Part shown: one piece after another, positions 19,584 through 28,024 of the stretch
How the letters are laid out: the number at the start of each line of letters is the position of its first letter
How positions within the stretch are numbered: the stretch's first letter is position 1
DNA from: Marinobacter halodurans
GTDB lineage: Bacteria > Pseudomonadota > Gammaproteobacteria > Pseudomonadales > Oleiphilaceae
Direction of reading: 5' to 3'
Assembly: GCF_004327985.1 (NCBI RefSeq)
Contig: NZ_SJDL01000004.1
Span: 1-64,000, forward strand
Length of the DNA: 64,000 nt
Made by a program: the position numbers and the translations under genes
The notes under the pieces: generated by a model
Seen by the model: only the letters and a program-made list of their open reading frames with translations
Databases searched by the model: none
Told to the model about the DNA's origin: nothing

Positions 19584-20987
19584 ATGAACACCCGCATTGA
19601 GCACGATCTCCTGGGCGACCTGGCGGTTCCCGCCGACGCCTGGTACGGCATCCAGACCCAGCGGGCGCTGGATAACTTCGCCATCACCGGCGTACCGATC
19701 AGTCACTTCCCCCCGTTTATCCGCGCACTGGCGATGGTCAAGAAAGCCGCCGCCCTGGCCAACCGCGACCTGGGCAGCCTGGCGCCACACAAGGCGGACG
19801 CCATCACCGCCGCCTGCGACGACATCATCGCCGGCCAACTGCACGACCAGTTCGTGGTGGACCTGATCCAGGGCGGCGCCGGCACCTCCACCAACATGAA
19901 CGCCAACGAGGTCATCGCCAACCTGGCGCTGGAGAAACTGGGCCATCCCAAGGGAGCCTACCAGCGCCTGCACCCCAACGACGATGTCAACCGCTCCCAG
20001 TCCACCAACGACGCCTACCCCACGGCCGTGTGCCTGGCGGTCCAGTTTTCCGCCGAGCCGCTGGAAACCGCGATCGTGAACCTGAAAGCGTCGCTGGAGG
20101 CCAAGGGCCGCGAGTTCGCCCACATCGTCAAGATGGGCCGCACCCAGTTGCAGGACGCCGTGCCCATGACCCTGGGCCAGGAGTTCGAGGCGTTCGCCGT
20201 CAACCTGGGCGAGGACATCGACCGGCTGCACGAAGCCAGCCAGTTGCTGTGCGAAGTGAACCTGGGCGGCACCGCCATCGGCACCGGCATCAACACCCAC
20301 CCGCGCTACCAGGCGCTGGCGGTGAACTATCTCGCAGAGATCAGCGGCAAACCGATCGTCTCCGCCAGCAACCTGGTGGAAGCCTCCTCCGACATGGGCG
20401 CGTTCGTGCTGTTCTCCGGCATCCTCAAGCGCTTTGCGGTGAAGCTGGGCAAGATGTGCAACGACCTGCGCCTGCTCTCCAGCGGTCCGCGCACCGGCCT
20501 GGGCGAGATCCTGCTGCCGCCGCGCCAGCCCGGCTCCTCGATCATGCCCGGCAAGGTGAACCCGGTGATCCCGGAGGCGGTGAACCAGACCGCCTACCAG
20601 GTGATCGCCAGCGACCTGGCGGTGACCCTGGCGGCGGAAGCGGGCCAGCTCCAGCTCAACGCCATGGAACCGATGATCGTCTACAACCTGCTCAACGCCA
20701 TGAAGATGCTGGGCGCCGCCTGCTCCATGCTGGAGGAGCGCTGCATCCGCGATATCCGCGCCAACGTCGAGCAGTGCGCCCGGCATGTGGACAACAGCAT
20801 CGGCATCATCACGGCGCTGGTGCCGCACATCGGCTATGCCAACGCCACCCGGATTGCCTCCCAGGCGCTGCACAGCGGCTCGACCGTGCGCGAGCTCGTG
20901 CTGGCCGAGGGCCTGCTCGCACCGGCAACCCTGGACCGGCTGCTCAGCCCGCAGGCGATGCTGGCGCCGGCCGCGGTGGACGCATGA
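19584..20987 (+). CDS. aspA: Aspartate ammonia-lyase
   Basis: A 467-residue enzyme of the aspartase/fumarase superfamily, converting L-aspartate to fumarate and ammonia. The signature loop GSSIMPGKVN (about residues 317-326) carries the catalytic serine. GGAGTSTNMNANEVIAN and NDDVNRSQSTNDAYPT are the other two conserved regions. Class II fumarase is the main alternative, but the N-terminus (RIEHDLLGDLAVPADAWYGIQTQRAL) and the partnership with an asparaginase favour aspartase. The stop overlaps the ansA start (ATGA). The product feeds the TCA cycle. Confidence 0.92.
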   Translation: MNTRIEHDLLGDLAVPADAWYGIQTQRALDNFAITGVPISHFPPFIRALAMVKKAAALANRDLGSLAPHKADAITAACDDIIAGQLHDQFVVDLIQGGAGTSTNMNANEVIANLALEKLGHPKGAYQRLHPNDDVNRSQSTNDAYPTAVCLAVQFSAEPLETAIVNLKASLEAKGREFAHIVKMGRTQLQDAVPMTLGQEFEAFAVNLGEDIDRLHEASQLLCEVNLGGTAIGTGINTHPRYQALAVNYLAEISGKPIVSASNLVEASSDMGAFVLFSGILKRFAVKLGKMCNDLRLLSSGPRTGLGEILLPPRQPGSSIMPGKVNPVIPEAVNQTAYQVIASDLAVTLAAEAGQLQLNAMEPMIVYNLLNAMKMLGAACSMLEERCIRDIRANVEQCARHVDNSIGIITALVPHIGYANATRIASQALHSGSTVRELVLAEGLLAPATLDRLLSPQAMLAPAAVDA

Positions 20988-22021
20988 CGGCTCGGGTGCT
21001 GGTGGTCTACACCGGCGGCACCCTGGGCATGGTGCCGTCGGCCCAGGGCTACGTTCCGGCGACCGGTCTGGAAGACCGCATCCGCAGCCAGCTGGCCGGC
21101 ATCGCGGCCGTGCTGCCGGCGTACGACCTGCTGGAACTGGACCGGCTGATCGACAGTGCCAACCTGCTGCCGGCGGACTGGCAGCAGGTTGGCTGCGTCC
21201 TGCAACGGCACTGGGCCGACTACGACGGTTTCGTGGTCCTGCACGGCACCGACACCATGGCGTACACGGCGTCGGCCCTGTCCTACCAGCTGCGTGGCTG
21301 CAACAAGCCGGTGATCCTGACCGGCGCCCAGGTTCCCCTGGGCCAGCCGCGCAACGACGCGGTCGATAACCTGACCAGCGCGCTGATCCTCGCCGCCGAC
21401 CGGCGCATCAGTGAGGTCTGTATCGGCTTCCGTGGACGGCTCCTGCGGGGCAACCGCAGCCGCAAGGTCAACAGCATGGCCTTCGAGGCGTTCGATTCGC
21501 CCAACGCACCGCCGCTGGGTCGCATCGGTATCGGCATCGATCTGTACGAGGATCGGCTACTGCCCCCGGGCCAACCGGACTTCTGCACGCCCGACTGCGA
21601 TCCGGAGGCCGTCGCCCTGATCACGCTGTTCCCGGGCATCCCGGCACGGCTGATCGACGCCGCCCTGGACTCGGAGCAGACCCGGGGCCTGATCCTGCAG
21701 AGTTACGGGGTCGGGAATCCACCCAATGCGGATGTGGCGGTGATGGATGCCCTGGGCAACGCGATCGACCGCGGGGTGACCGTGGTCAACATCAGCCAGT
21801 GTCATCAGGGACCGGTCTACCAGGGGGCGTATGCGACGGGGGCGGAACTGAACAGCCTGGGGGTGGTACCCGGCCACGACCTGACACCGGAGGCAGCCTT
21901 TACCAAGCTGCATGTCCTGCTGGGACTGGATTGCCCGGTGGATGTCATCCGCGAAACCATGAGCCACCCGCTGGCCGGGGACTGCACCCCGATCCAGGCA
22001 CCCGGCGCCCAATCCTCGTAG
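20984..22021 (+). CDS. ansA: L-asparaginase, type I (cytoplasmic)
   Basis: A 345-residue asparaginase hydrolysing L-asparagine to aspartate and ammonia. The nucleophilic threonine lies in YTGGTLGM (about residues 9-16), and HGTDTMAYTASAL (about residues 88-100) supplies the second catalytic threonine and aspartate. There is no signal peptide, so this is the cytoplasmic type. It is translationally coupled to aspA by a four-base overlap. Together they turn asparagine into fumarate and two ammonia, which fits a catabolic operon led by an amino-acid symporter. Confidence 0.93.
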   Translation: MTARVLVVYTGGTLGMVPSAQGYVPATGLEDRIRSQLAGIAAVLPAYDLLELDRLIDSANLLPADWQQVGCVLQRHWADYDGFVVLHGTDTMAYTASALSYQLRGCNKPVILTGAQVPLGQPRNDAVDNLTSALILAADRRISEVCIGFRGRLLRGNRSRKVNSMAFEAFDSPNAPPLGRIGIGIDLYEDRLLPPGQPDFCTPDCDPEAVALITLFPGIPARLIDAALDSEQTRGLILQSYGVGNPPNADVAVMDALGNAIDRGVTVVNISQCHQGPVYQGAYATGAELNSLGVVPGHDLTPEAAFTKLHVLLGLDCPVDVIRETMSHPLAGDCTPIQAPGAQSS

Positions 22022-22282
22022 ATCACCTTGCAGGTCATGCCGTTGGCCCCGGATCAAGCCACGGGACCATGCGGCAGGAATGAGGCCATTCCGACGATGG
22101 CGGCATGGACCGCCCGTCGGCGCCTGGGCGTCGCGCCATAAACCGGTATCGCCCCGGCAGGGCGCAACATGAGACGGGCGATGGCGTTGACGGGACGGCG
22201 CCGCACACATATTGTACGCTTGCGAACTATTATCCGAACCCGCCTCCGGGACCCGTCTTCCAGCCAACCTGCAGGATTCGTC

Positions 22283-23236
22283 ATGTCGGCATTCGAACGC
22301 ATCAATCGACTGTTTCCCGTCTGGGCCATCCTTTTCGCCGCCATCGCCGCGTGGCAGCCGGCCTGGTTCACCGATTTCGCCTTCCTCATCAAGTTGCTGC
22401 TGGGCGTTATCATGTTCGCCATGGGCCTGACCCTGTCCCGGCACGATTTCATGGGTGTGGTCCGGGCGCCGCTGCCGGTCGGAGTCGGTGTGCTGCTGCA
22501 GTTCACCGTGATGCCGCTGGCCGCCCTGTTCGTGTCCTGGTTCCTGCAACTGTCACCGGAGCTGACCATCGGCATGGTGCTGGTCGGCGCGACGGCCGGC
22601 GGCACCGCATCCAACGTCATCACCTGGCTGGCCAACGGCCATGTGGCCCTGTCCGTGTCCATGACGCTGACCAGTACGATCATTTCGGTGGTGGCGACGC
22701 CGCTGTTGACGGCACTACTGGTCGGCCAGACCGTGGATGTGCCGGTGGCCAGCATGTTCCTGAGCATTGCCCAACTGGTCATCGGCCCGATTGCCGCCGG
22801 GGTGATCATCCACCACGTCCTGGGGCGCCGGATCAAGCAGGTGGAACCGGCCCTGGCGACGCTGGCCATGGCCGCCATCGTGTTCATCATTGCCATCGTG
22901 GTGGCGCTCAATGCCGGCAGGCTGTCCACGTTGGGACCGCTGGTCATCGTGGCGGTGGTGCTGCACAACATGATCGGGCTGGCCGGCGGTTACGCCGCGG
23001 GCCGGGCACTGGGGTTCAGCCAGCGGGTCGCGCGGACCATGGCAATCGAGGTCGGCATGCAGAACTCGGGGCTTGCCGTGGCGCTGGCCAACCAGTTCTT
23101 CACGGCCACCGCGGCACTGCCGGGTGCCCTGTTCTCGATCTGGCACAACGTCTCGGGTTCGCTGCTGGCCGGTTACTGGAAGCGCCGCCCGACGGAAGAT
23201 GCGGGTCGATCCATAGCGGCCGATACCTCGGCCTGA
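22283..23236 (+). CDS. Bile acid:sodium symporter (BASS) family transporter
   Basis: A 317-residue membrane protein with about nine or ten hydrophobic segments. It has the BASS-family motifs GLTLSRHDF (about residues 48-56), GATAGGTASNVITWLANGHV (about residues 105-124) and EVGMQNSGLAVALA (about residues 256-269). Bacterial members carry organic anions such as pantothenate or keto acids with Na+; this substrate is unknown. ATG 22283 has CAGGAT upstream and opens the family core. A 261-base gap before it contains no gene I can recognise. The DUF1275 gene follows after 9 bases, so the two are probably co-transcribed. Confidence 0.88.
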   Translation: MSAFERINRLFPVWAILFAAIAAWQPAWFTDFAFLIKLLLGVIMFAMGLTLSRHDFMGVVRAPLPVGVGVLLQFTVMPLAALFVSWFLQLSPELTIGMVLVGATAGGTASNVITWLANGHVALSVSMTLTSTIISVVATPLLTALLVGQTVDVPVASMFLSIAQLVIGPIAAGVIIHHVLGRRIKQVEPALATLAMAAIVFIIAIVVALNAGRLSTLGPLVIVAVVLHNMIGLAGGYAAGRALGFSQRVARTMAIEVGMQNSGLAVALANQFFTATAALPGALFSIWHNVSGSLLAGYWKRRPTEDAGRSIAADTSA

Positions 23237-23245
23237 GGCGGTCAC

Positions 23246-23929
23246 ATGGTCTCGCGATTACCCCGATGGGTGGAATACGGCGCGTTCGTGCTGGCCCTGA
23301 CCGCCGGGTGCATCAACGCCATCGGGCTGCTCGGCGTGTCCCATCAGGCGCTGTCCCACCTGTCGGGGACGGCGACGTCCGTCGGTACCTCGCTGGCTGC
23401 CTTTGACCTGACCGGCGCCCTGCTCCTGGTGGGCGTTCTGGTGAGCTTCCTGCTGGGGGCGGCCCTTTCCGGATTCATGCTCTCGGGCCAGTCCCTGGAG
23501 CTGGGACGCCACTACGATTCGCTGCTGGTGATTGAAGGCCTCCTGCTCATGGCCGCGATCTACCTGCTTGAGAACGGCCACTTCCTCGGCGCCTGCCTGG
23601 CCTCCGCCGCTTGCGGCACCCAGAACGCGCTGGTCACCACCTACAGCGGTGCGGTCGTGCGCACCACACACGTCACGGGCATTTTCACGGACCTGGGGCT
23701 GATGCTGGGCAGCGCCCTGCGTGGCGAGGGTTTCGACCGCCGCAAGGCGATCCTGTTCCTGCTGATCATTTCCGGCTTTATCGTCGGTGGCGGCGCCGGT
23801 GCGCGGCTGTACCAGTCACTGCATTTCTTCGCCCTCGCCGCGCCGGCGGCCACGTGCCTGGTGCTGGCGGTCAGCTACCGCATCTACAGCCGCCGCACTC
23901 GCACACAGGCCCGCAATCACAGTACCTGA
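23246..23929 (+). CDS. DUF1275 (YoaK-like) membrane protein
   Basis: A 227-residue protein with six predicted membrane segments and the DUF1275 pattern: LTAGCINAIGLLGV near the start, SHLSGTATSVGTSLA, CGTQNALVTTYSGAVVRTTH (about residues 122-141) and HVTGIFTDLG. The family is widespread and uncharacterised; a transport role is usually presumed. It closely follows the BASS transporter gene and converges with the EamA gene, whose end lies two bases away. Confidence 0.87.
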   Translation: MVSRLPRWVEYGAFVLALTAGCINAIGLLGVSHQALSHLSGTATSVGTSLAAFDLTGALLLVGVLVSFLLGAALSGFMLSGQSLELGRHYDSLLVIEGLLLMAAIYLLENGHFLGACLASAACGTQNALVTTYSGAVVRTTHVTGIFTDLGLMLGSALRGEGFDRRKAILFLLIISGFIVGGGAGARLYQSLHFFALAAPAATCLVLAVSYRIYSRRTRTQARNHST

Positions 23930-23931
23930 GA

Positions 23932-24840
23932 TCAGTTCAGGCTGGTGGCCACGACACCCCGGTGCGTACGCGGCACCATGGAATACAACGCCGCGAAGAT
24001 GATCAGGCAACCACCGACCCAGCCGGACAGCGCGATCTGCTCGCCCAGCCACCAGACCGCGAACAGGGCGCCAAATGCCGGCTCGGTGCCCATCAACAGC
24101 GACACCCGGGTCGGCGCGATGTTGCGGGCGCCGAAATTCTGCGCGAAAAAGGCGAACACGGTGCAGAACAGCACCAGATACACCACGATCAGCCAGAAAC
24201 CCGGATCCGTCGGCAGCTGACCCAGGGCGGCGGGGTCCGACAGCGCCAGCACCGCCAGCGCCCCCACCCCGACCACGCCGGACTGGATCCCGGTCAGGCT
24301 GAGGGTGGAGATCCGCTTCCCGGTCGTCACCTTGCGGGTGACGGTCACCATCAGGGCCCGCAGGACCGCGGCGCACAGGATCAGCAGATCGCCGATGTTC
24401 AGCGTGACCTCGCTGCCCGACGTCAGCAACCCGACGCCGACAAACGACACACCGGCCAGCAGGAAATTCTCGAACGAGGGCCGCTGGTGCAGGAGCAGCC
24501 ACTCCGTGAACGGGGTGAACAGCACACACAGGCTGATCAGGAAAGCGGCATTGGCCGCCGTGGTGTGCAGCACCCCGAACGTCTCGCAGATGAAGACCGA
24601 CAGCAGGATCAGCCCGGTCGGCAGCCCGACCCGCCAGTCCCGCGCGCCGCCGGCCCGGTACTCGCGTACCAGCACCGGCAGCAGCGTGAAGAAGGTGGCC
24701 AGGAAGCGGATGGCGATGAACCCCATCACCGGATAGAACACCAGCGCCTGTTTCGACAGGCCATAGCTGGTCCCCCAGAAGGCCGCAACCAGCAACAGCA
24801 GGCACTCGGCCACCGGGAAACCGCGTCGTGTGTATGTCAT
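23932..24840 (-). CDS. EamA/DMT-family transporter, probable metabolite exporter
   Basis: A 302-residue protein with ten membrane segments in two EamA repeats (about residues 12-140 and 155-290). The first repeat has AAFWGTSYGLSKQAL and the second FFAQNFGARNIAPTRVSLL. RhtA-type relatives export amino acids and small metabolites. It is the last gene of an operon with an ArgG-like ligase and a 2-oxoglutarate oxygenase, so export of their product is the natural reading; that is inference. ATG 24840 has AAAGGA about 10 bases upstream. Only 19 bases separate it from the oxygenase gene. Confidence 0.88.
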   Translation of the reverse strand: MTYTRRGFPVAECLLLLVAAFWGTSYGLSKQALVFYPVMGFIAIRFLATFFTLLPVLVREYRAGGARDWRVGLPTGLILLSVFICETFGVLHTTAANAAFLISLCVLFTPFTEWLLLHQRPSFENFLLAGVSFVGVGLLTSGSEVTLNIGDLLILCAAVLRALMVTVTRKVTTGKRISTLSLTGIQSGVVGVGALAVLALSDPAALGQLPTDPGFWLIVVYLVLFCTVFAFFAQNFGARNIAPTRVSLLMGTEPAFGALFAVWWLGEQIALSGWVGGCLIIFAALYSMVPRTHRGVVATSLN

Positions 24841-24859
24841 GGCAGAATCCTTTCTTGTG

Positions 24860-25636
24860 CTACATGAGCGCTTCCATACGCTCAAAGGCGATCACCAGGA
24901 CATCCCGGTATGCGGGACCCTGGGGATCCAGGGAATGGATCTCCGAGACTTCATGCATGGTGGTTTCATCATCGGACAGGAGCAGATCCATCGGCTCGGC
25001 AAGGGTGACTGACGACAGGTTGCCACCCTCGTTATCGGTGACGCGCGTCACGCCACCGGTCAGGTTATGACGGTTCACCAGCATCGACGCGATGTAGGTG
25101 ACGCCGTCCCGGTGCAGGCCCTCCGGCGTGGGACGTCCCGGCGCCGCCGGCATCGCCAGTATCCGGTAGGGATGCAGGCGAATCCGCCAGTTCGAGGGAT
25201 AGCCATCGGCGGCGGTATAGATCCGGGCCATGGTCCGCAACAGGCGATGCAGCACGGGGCTGGCGATGAAGACATCCTCCAGCGGATCGAAATAACGCTG
25301 GATTCCGCCGTTGAGCGGATTCACCGACAGCGGCTGGGAATAGGGCTGATGGGGCAGCAACCGCAGCGAATCCCGATCCATGCGGTATTCGAAGCGACCG
25401 TATCGACGGTAGCGATAGCGCCCCTGGTCGCCCATGTAGTTGTCCCGGGTCAACCGGTTCCAGCAGTGGGCAAACGCCCGCCATTCGAGGTCCGTGGCGC
25501 CCGGCTCCAGGTCCAGCATGCCGGCCAGGGTCTCGCCCGGGATGAAGGAGAAGTCCTGGATGATCAGGTCGGCTGCGGCCGCCTCCGCTGCCGGCGCCAG
25601 CGTCTGGCGGGGCAGCGGTACTTCCTGCGCACTCAT
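24860..25636 (-). CDS. 2-oxoglutarate/Fe(II) dioxygenase, PF10014 type
   Basis: A 258-residue oxygenase. The iron facial triad is H175 and D177 (EGLHRDGV) with H228 (TTMHEVS), and R244 (YRDVLVI) is placed to bind 2-oxoglutarate. The surrounding VNRHNLTGGVTRV segment matches the PF10014 family, which includes L-isoleucine 4-hydroxylase and other free-amino-acid hydroxylases. A hydroxylated amino acid or derivative is therefore the likely product, though the substrate is unknown. The ATG at 25636 follows the stop of the ArgG-like gene by one base and has GGGAG upstream. It is followed by the EamA exporter. Confidence 0.82.
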   Translation of the reverse strand: MSAQEVPLPRQTLAPAAEAAAADLIIQDFSFIPGETLAGMLDLEPGATDLEWRAFAHCWNRLTRDNYMGDQGRYRYRRYGRFEYRMDRDSLRLLPHQPYSQPLSVNPLNGGIQRYFDPLEDVFIASPVLHRLLRTMARIYTAADGYPSNWRIRLHPYRILAMPAAPGRPTPEGLHRDGVTYIASMLVNRHNLTGGVTRVTDNEGGNLSSVTLAEPMDLLLSDDETTMHEVSEIHSLDPQGPAYRDVLVIAFERMEALM

Positions 25637-25637
25637 A

Positions 25638-26879
25638 TCAAGCTCCCATCGCAAGGCGGGTTGCCAACGGCAGAATGTCCTCTTCGGGCTCCATGTCCGC
25701 GAGCGTACGCGCGCTGGCCGTGACGGCCGTGCGGGATTCCCACTCGTCGCGGTTGCGCAGGTAACGTGGGCAGACGCCCTGGATGGACTCCAGGCACAGG
25801 GCACCGGCCGACAGGTCGTAAGTGATCTTGCCGGAAACATCCTGCGACGCCCGCAGCAGGAACTCATCGATTGCGGCCCGCAGGGTGCCGTACCAGCGGC
25901 CTTCGACGGCTTCCCGGACCCAGAGTTGCTCCAGCGCCTGCTTCTCCCGCAGCAGCTCGTAGTCCTGCACCGCGGTTTCCAGGTGGCGGTAGGCGTCCAT
26001 CAGCGCCAGCGCCGCGGGCGCTTCGCGCACTTCCAGGACCTTCTCGCCGCCGACCAGGTGCTCCAGTCCGGCAAAACGGCCGATGCCGTAGGCGCCCACC
26101 ACATCGTTGAGGTAGTTGATCAGCGGCAGCGGTTCCATGGCACCGTCGTTGACGGCCACCGGCTCGCCCGCCCGGAAAGTGATGGACAGCTTGTGGCCCG
26201 TCGACTCCGACTGGCGGGCGGCGTCCACCCGGGTCCAGGCATAGAGGTTTTCGGGCACGCTGAACCCCTCCGGATTATCCAGCACGCCGGATTCGAATTC
26301 CCGGCACCAGAGATTGCTGTCACCACTGACGATGCGCTGCTCGAACGACATCAGCCCGATCGATTTGAGCGCGCGGATCTTGTCGCTGCGACTGATCGAG
26401 GTGTATTCATAGGGTGAGCCGTAATAGCCGTTGAAGCCGAGCTGCTCGATCGCGCCGTTGAGTCGGCGCAGGCTGTTCTGCGACTGGGTCGCGGTGTGAA
26501 AAATGGCGCTACAACCCAGCGACTCGGCAATATCCACCGCCGCCCGTGCTATAAAGGGACGTGACAGCGAGGAGCTGATGGGAAAGGTATTGAGGTAGCG
26601 GGCCTGGGCGCGGATCGCCGGCAGGGCCGCTTCCCGTGTGAACAGTTGCTTGAGGTCGACGATGCGCAGTCGCGCACCGAATCTCGCAGCGACATGGTGC
26701 AATGTCGCAACATCCGGATCGTCGCCAAGGTCCACCGCTACGGCGGTCACGGCCACGTTTCGGTCGTAGAGTAATTTCAGGAGGTAAGTGCTGTCGAGAC
26801 CGCCACTGAATAGGGCCACCACGTGGTCAACCCGATCACACACAAAATCCAGATCCGTCACACTGCGCAGCTTTTTCAT
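25638..26879 (-). CDS. Argininosuccinate-synthase-like ATP-dependent ligase (divergent)
   Basis: A 413-residue protein with the ArgG fold. It has the PP-loop SGGLDST (residues 25-31) for AMP-forming activation, SLSRPFIA (104-111), and GAYGIGRFAGLE (262-273) matching the ArgG GIGR region. The substrate loop differs: the ArgG motif H-G-C-T-G-K-G-N-D is replaced by HTATQSQNS (128-136), so the aspartate/citrulline site is altered. It is thus unlikely to be housekeeping ArgG and probably joins other amine and carbonyl/ureido partners. ATG 26879 has GGAAGG 7 bases upstream and is preferred to 26906. It leads the operon with the oxygenase and exporter. Confidence 0.78.
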   Translation of the reverse strand: MKKLRSVTDLDFVCDRVDHVVALFSGGLDSTYLLKLLYDRNVAVTAVAVDLGDDPDVATLHHVAARFGARLRIVDLKQLFTREAALPAIRAQARYLNTFPISSSLSRPFIARAAVDIAESLGCSAIFHTATQSQNSLRRLNGAIEQLGFNGYYGSPYEYTSISRSDKIRALKSIGLMSFEQRIVSGDSNLWCREFESGVLDNPEGFSVPENLYAWTRVDAARQSESTGHKLSITFRAGEPVAVNDGAMEPLPLINYLNDVVGAYGIGRFAGLEHLVGGEKVLEVREAPAALALMDAYRHLETAVQDYELLREKQALEQLWVREAVEGRWYGTLRAAIDEFLLRASQDVSGKITYDLSAGALCLESIQGVCPRYLRNRDEWESRTAVTASARTLADMEPEEDILPLATRLAMGA

Positions 26880-27026
26880 CGTCACGCCTTCCCGTTCGAA
26901 TTTCATGGTGTTATTGGATGGGAGAACCGCAGAAAGCCGGGGGAGGTTTCCTGATAGGTCCACTGGTATGCTAACTAACTGACCCGAATCGGATTAGCCC
27001 GGGTTACGGAAAAGGAGTTGTGCACA

Positions 27027-27971
27027 GTGAGTGCAAATCGCGTGATGTCGATCATGCAGGACGTGGCAGTGTTCGTGACGGTGGTGGAAACCGGCTCGTT
27101 CACCTCAGCGGCCCAGAAGCTGGGCTCCACGCCGTCTGCGGTCAGTCGCCAGGTCTCCCGGCTGGAGGACGCCCTCAAGGTGCGCCTGCTGGAGCGGTCC
27201 ACCCGCAGCCTGCGCCTGAATGCCACCGGGGAAAAGGTCTTTGCCCACTGCAAGTCGGTGCTGGATTCGGCCCAGGATGTGCTGGATATCGCCGACGAGG
27301 CCCATGGCGAACCCCACGGCCGGCTCAAGATCGGGGTACCCAAGGCCTATTGCGCGCAGGTGTTGCGCCATGCGGTTCCCCCCTTCCTGAACCGCTATCC
27401 GGACGTGGAGGTGCAACTGGTGGTGACGGACCGGACCCTCGATCCTCACTACGACGACGTCGATGCGGTGGTCACCATCACCGACACCCCGATCGAGGGC
27501 CTGGTGGCGGCGAAGCTGGGCGTGGTCAAGGCGGTGCTGTGTGCCTCGCCGACCTACATCGCCCGCAACGGCAAGCCGCGGCATCCCAGCGAGCTGGCCC
27601 ACTTCGACTGCCTGTCCCTGGGCGAGACCGTCACCGACAACATCTGGACCTTCCACCGCGGCGACGAGACCGTCACCGTGGAAACCAACGGCCGCTACAT
27701 CGTCAACCACACGGAGATCCGCATGGATGCCGTGTGCAACCACTTCGGCATCGGCATCTTTCCCGACTTCACCGTGAACACCCAGTTGCGCAAGGGCACG
27801 GTGGTGACGGTCCTCGACGACTGGGCGATCGAGGGCCGCTACCAAGGGCGCGTCAATCTCCAGTATCCCCGGTCGCGGCATGTCTCGCCGAAGTTGCGGG
27901 CCTTCGTGGACTTTGCCAGCAATTTCCTGGATGGCGATCTCCAGGGCTCCGGTTATGGCTACGGCGGTTGA
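27027..27971 (+). CDS. LysR-family transcriptional regulator
   Basis: A 314-residue LysR regulator. The HTH spans about residues 8-66 (MQDVAVFVTVVETGSFTSAA, then STPSAVSRQVSRLEDAL), in the CrgA/AaeR-like form. The effector domain is about residues 95-300. AAAGGAG at 27011-27017 supports the GTG start at 27027 (9-base spacing). It is divergent from the ArgG-like operon with 147 bases between starts, so it most likely controls that operon. The gap contains ATGCTAACTAACTGAC at 26968-26983 but no clear LysR palindrome. Effector unknown. Confidence 0.87.
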   Translation: MSANRVMSIMQDVAVFVTVVETGSFTSAAQKLGSTPSAVSRQVSRLEDALKVRLLERSTRSLRLNATGEKVFAHCKSVLDSAQDVLDIADEAHGEPHGRLKIGVPKAYCAQVLRHAVPPFLNRYPDVEVQLVVTDRTLDPHYDDVDAVVTITDTPIEGLVAAKLGVVKAVLCASPTYIARNGKPRHPSELAHFDCLSLGETVTDNIWTFHRGDETVTVETNGRYIVNHTEIRMDAVCNHFGIGIFPDFTVNTQLRKGTVVTVLDDWAIEGRYQGRVNLQYPRSRHVSPKLRAFVDFASNFLDGDLQGSGYGYGG

Positions 27972-28024
27972 TGGCCCCCGGTCATCCCAACGGCGAACAG
28001 ACGCCGGGTGTCCGCTAGGATAGG

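Noticed and set aside
19134-20873. 579-codon open frame antisense to the AGCS gene end and aspA
   Set aside because: It is a shadow of the aspA reading frame with low-complexity G/V/H/D composition and no ribosome site or family features.
19584-20987. Class II fumarase as the identity of this gene
   Set aside because: The superfamily signature fits both, but the N-terminal sequence and the overlap with an asparaginase gene favour aspartate ammonia-lyase.
25638-26879. Housekeeping argininosuccinate synthase
   Set aside because: The aspartate/citrulline loop motif is replaced, and the operon partners (oxygenase, exporter) do not belong to arginine synthesis.
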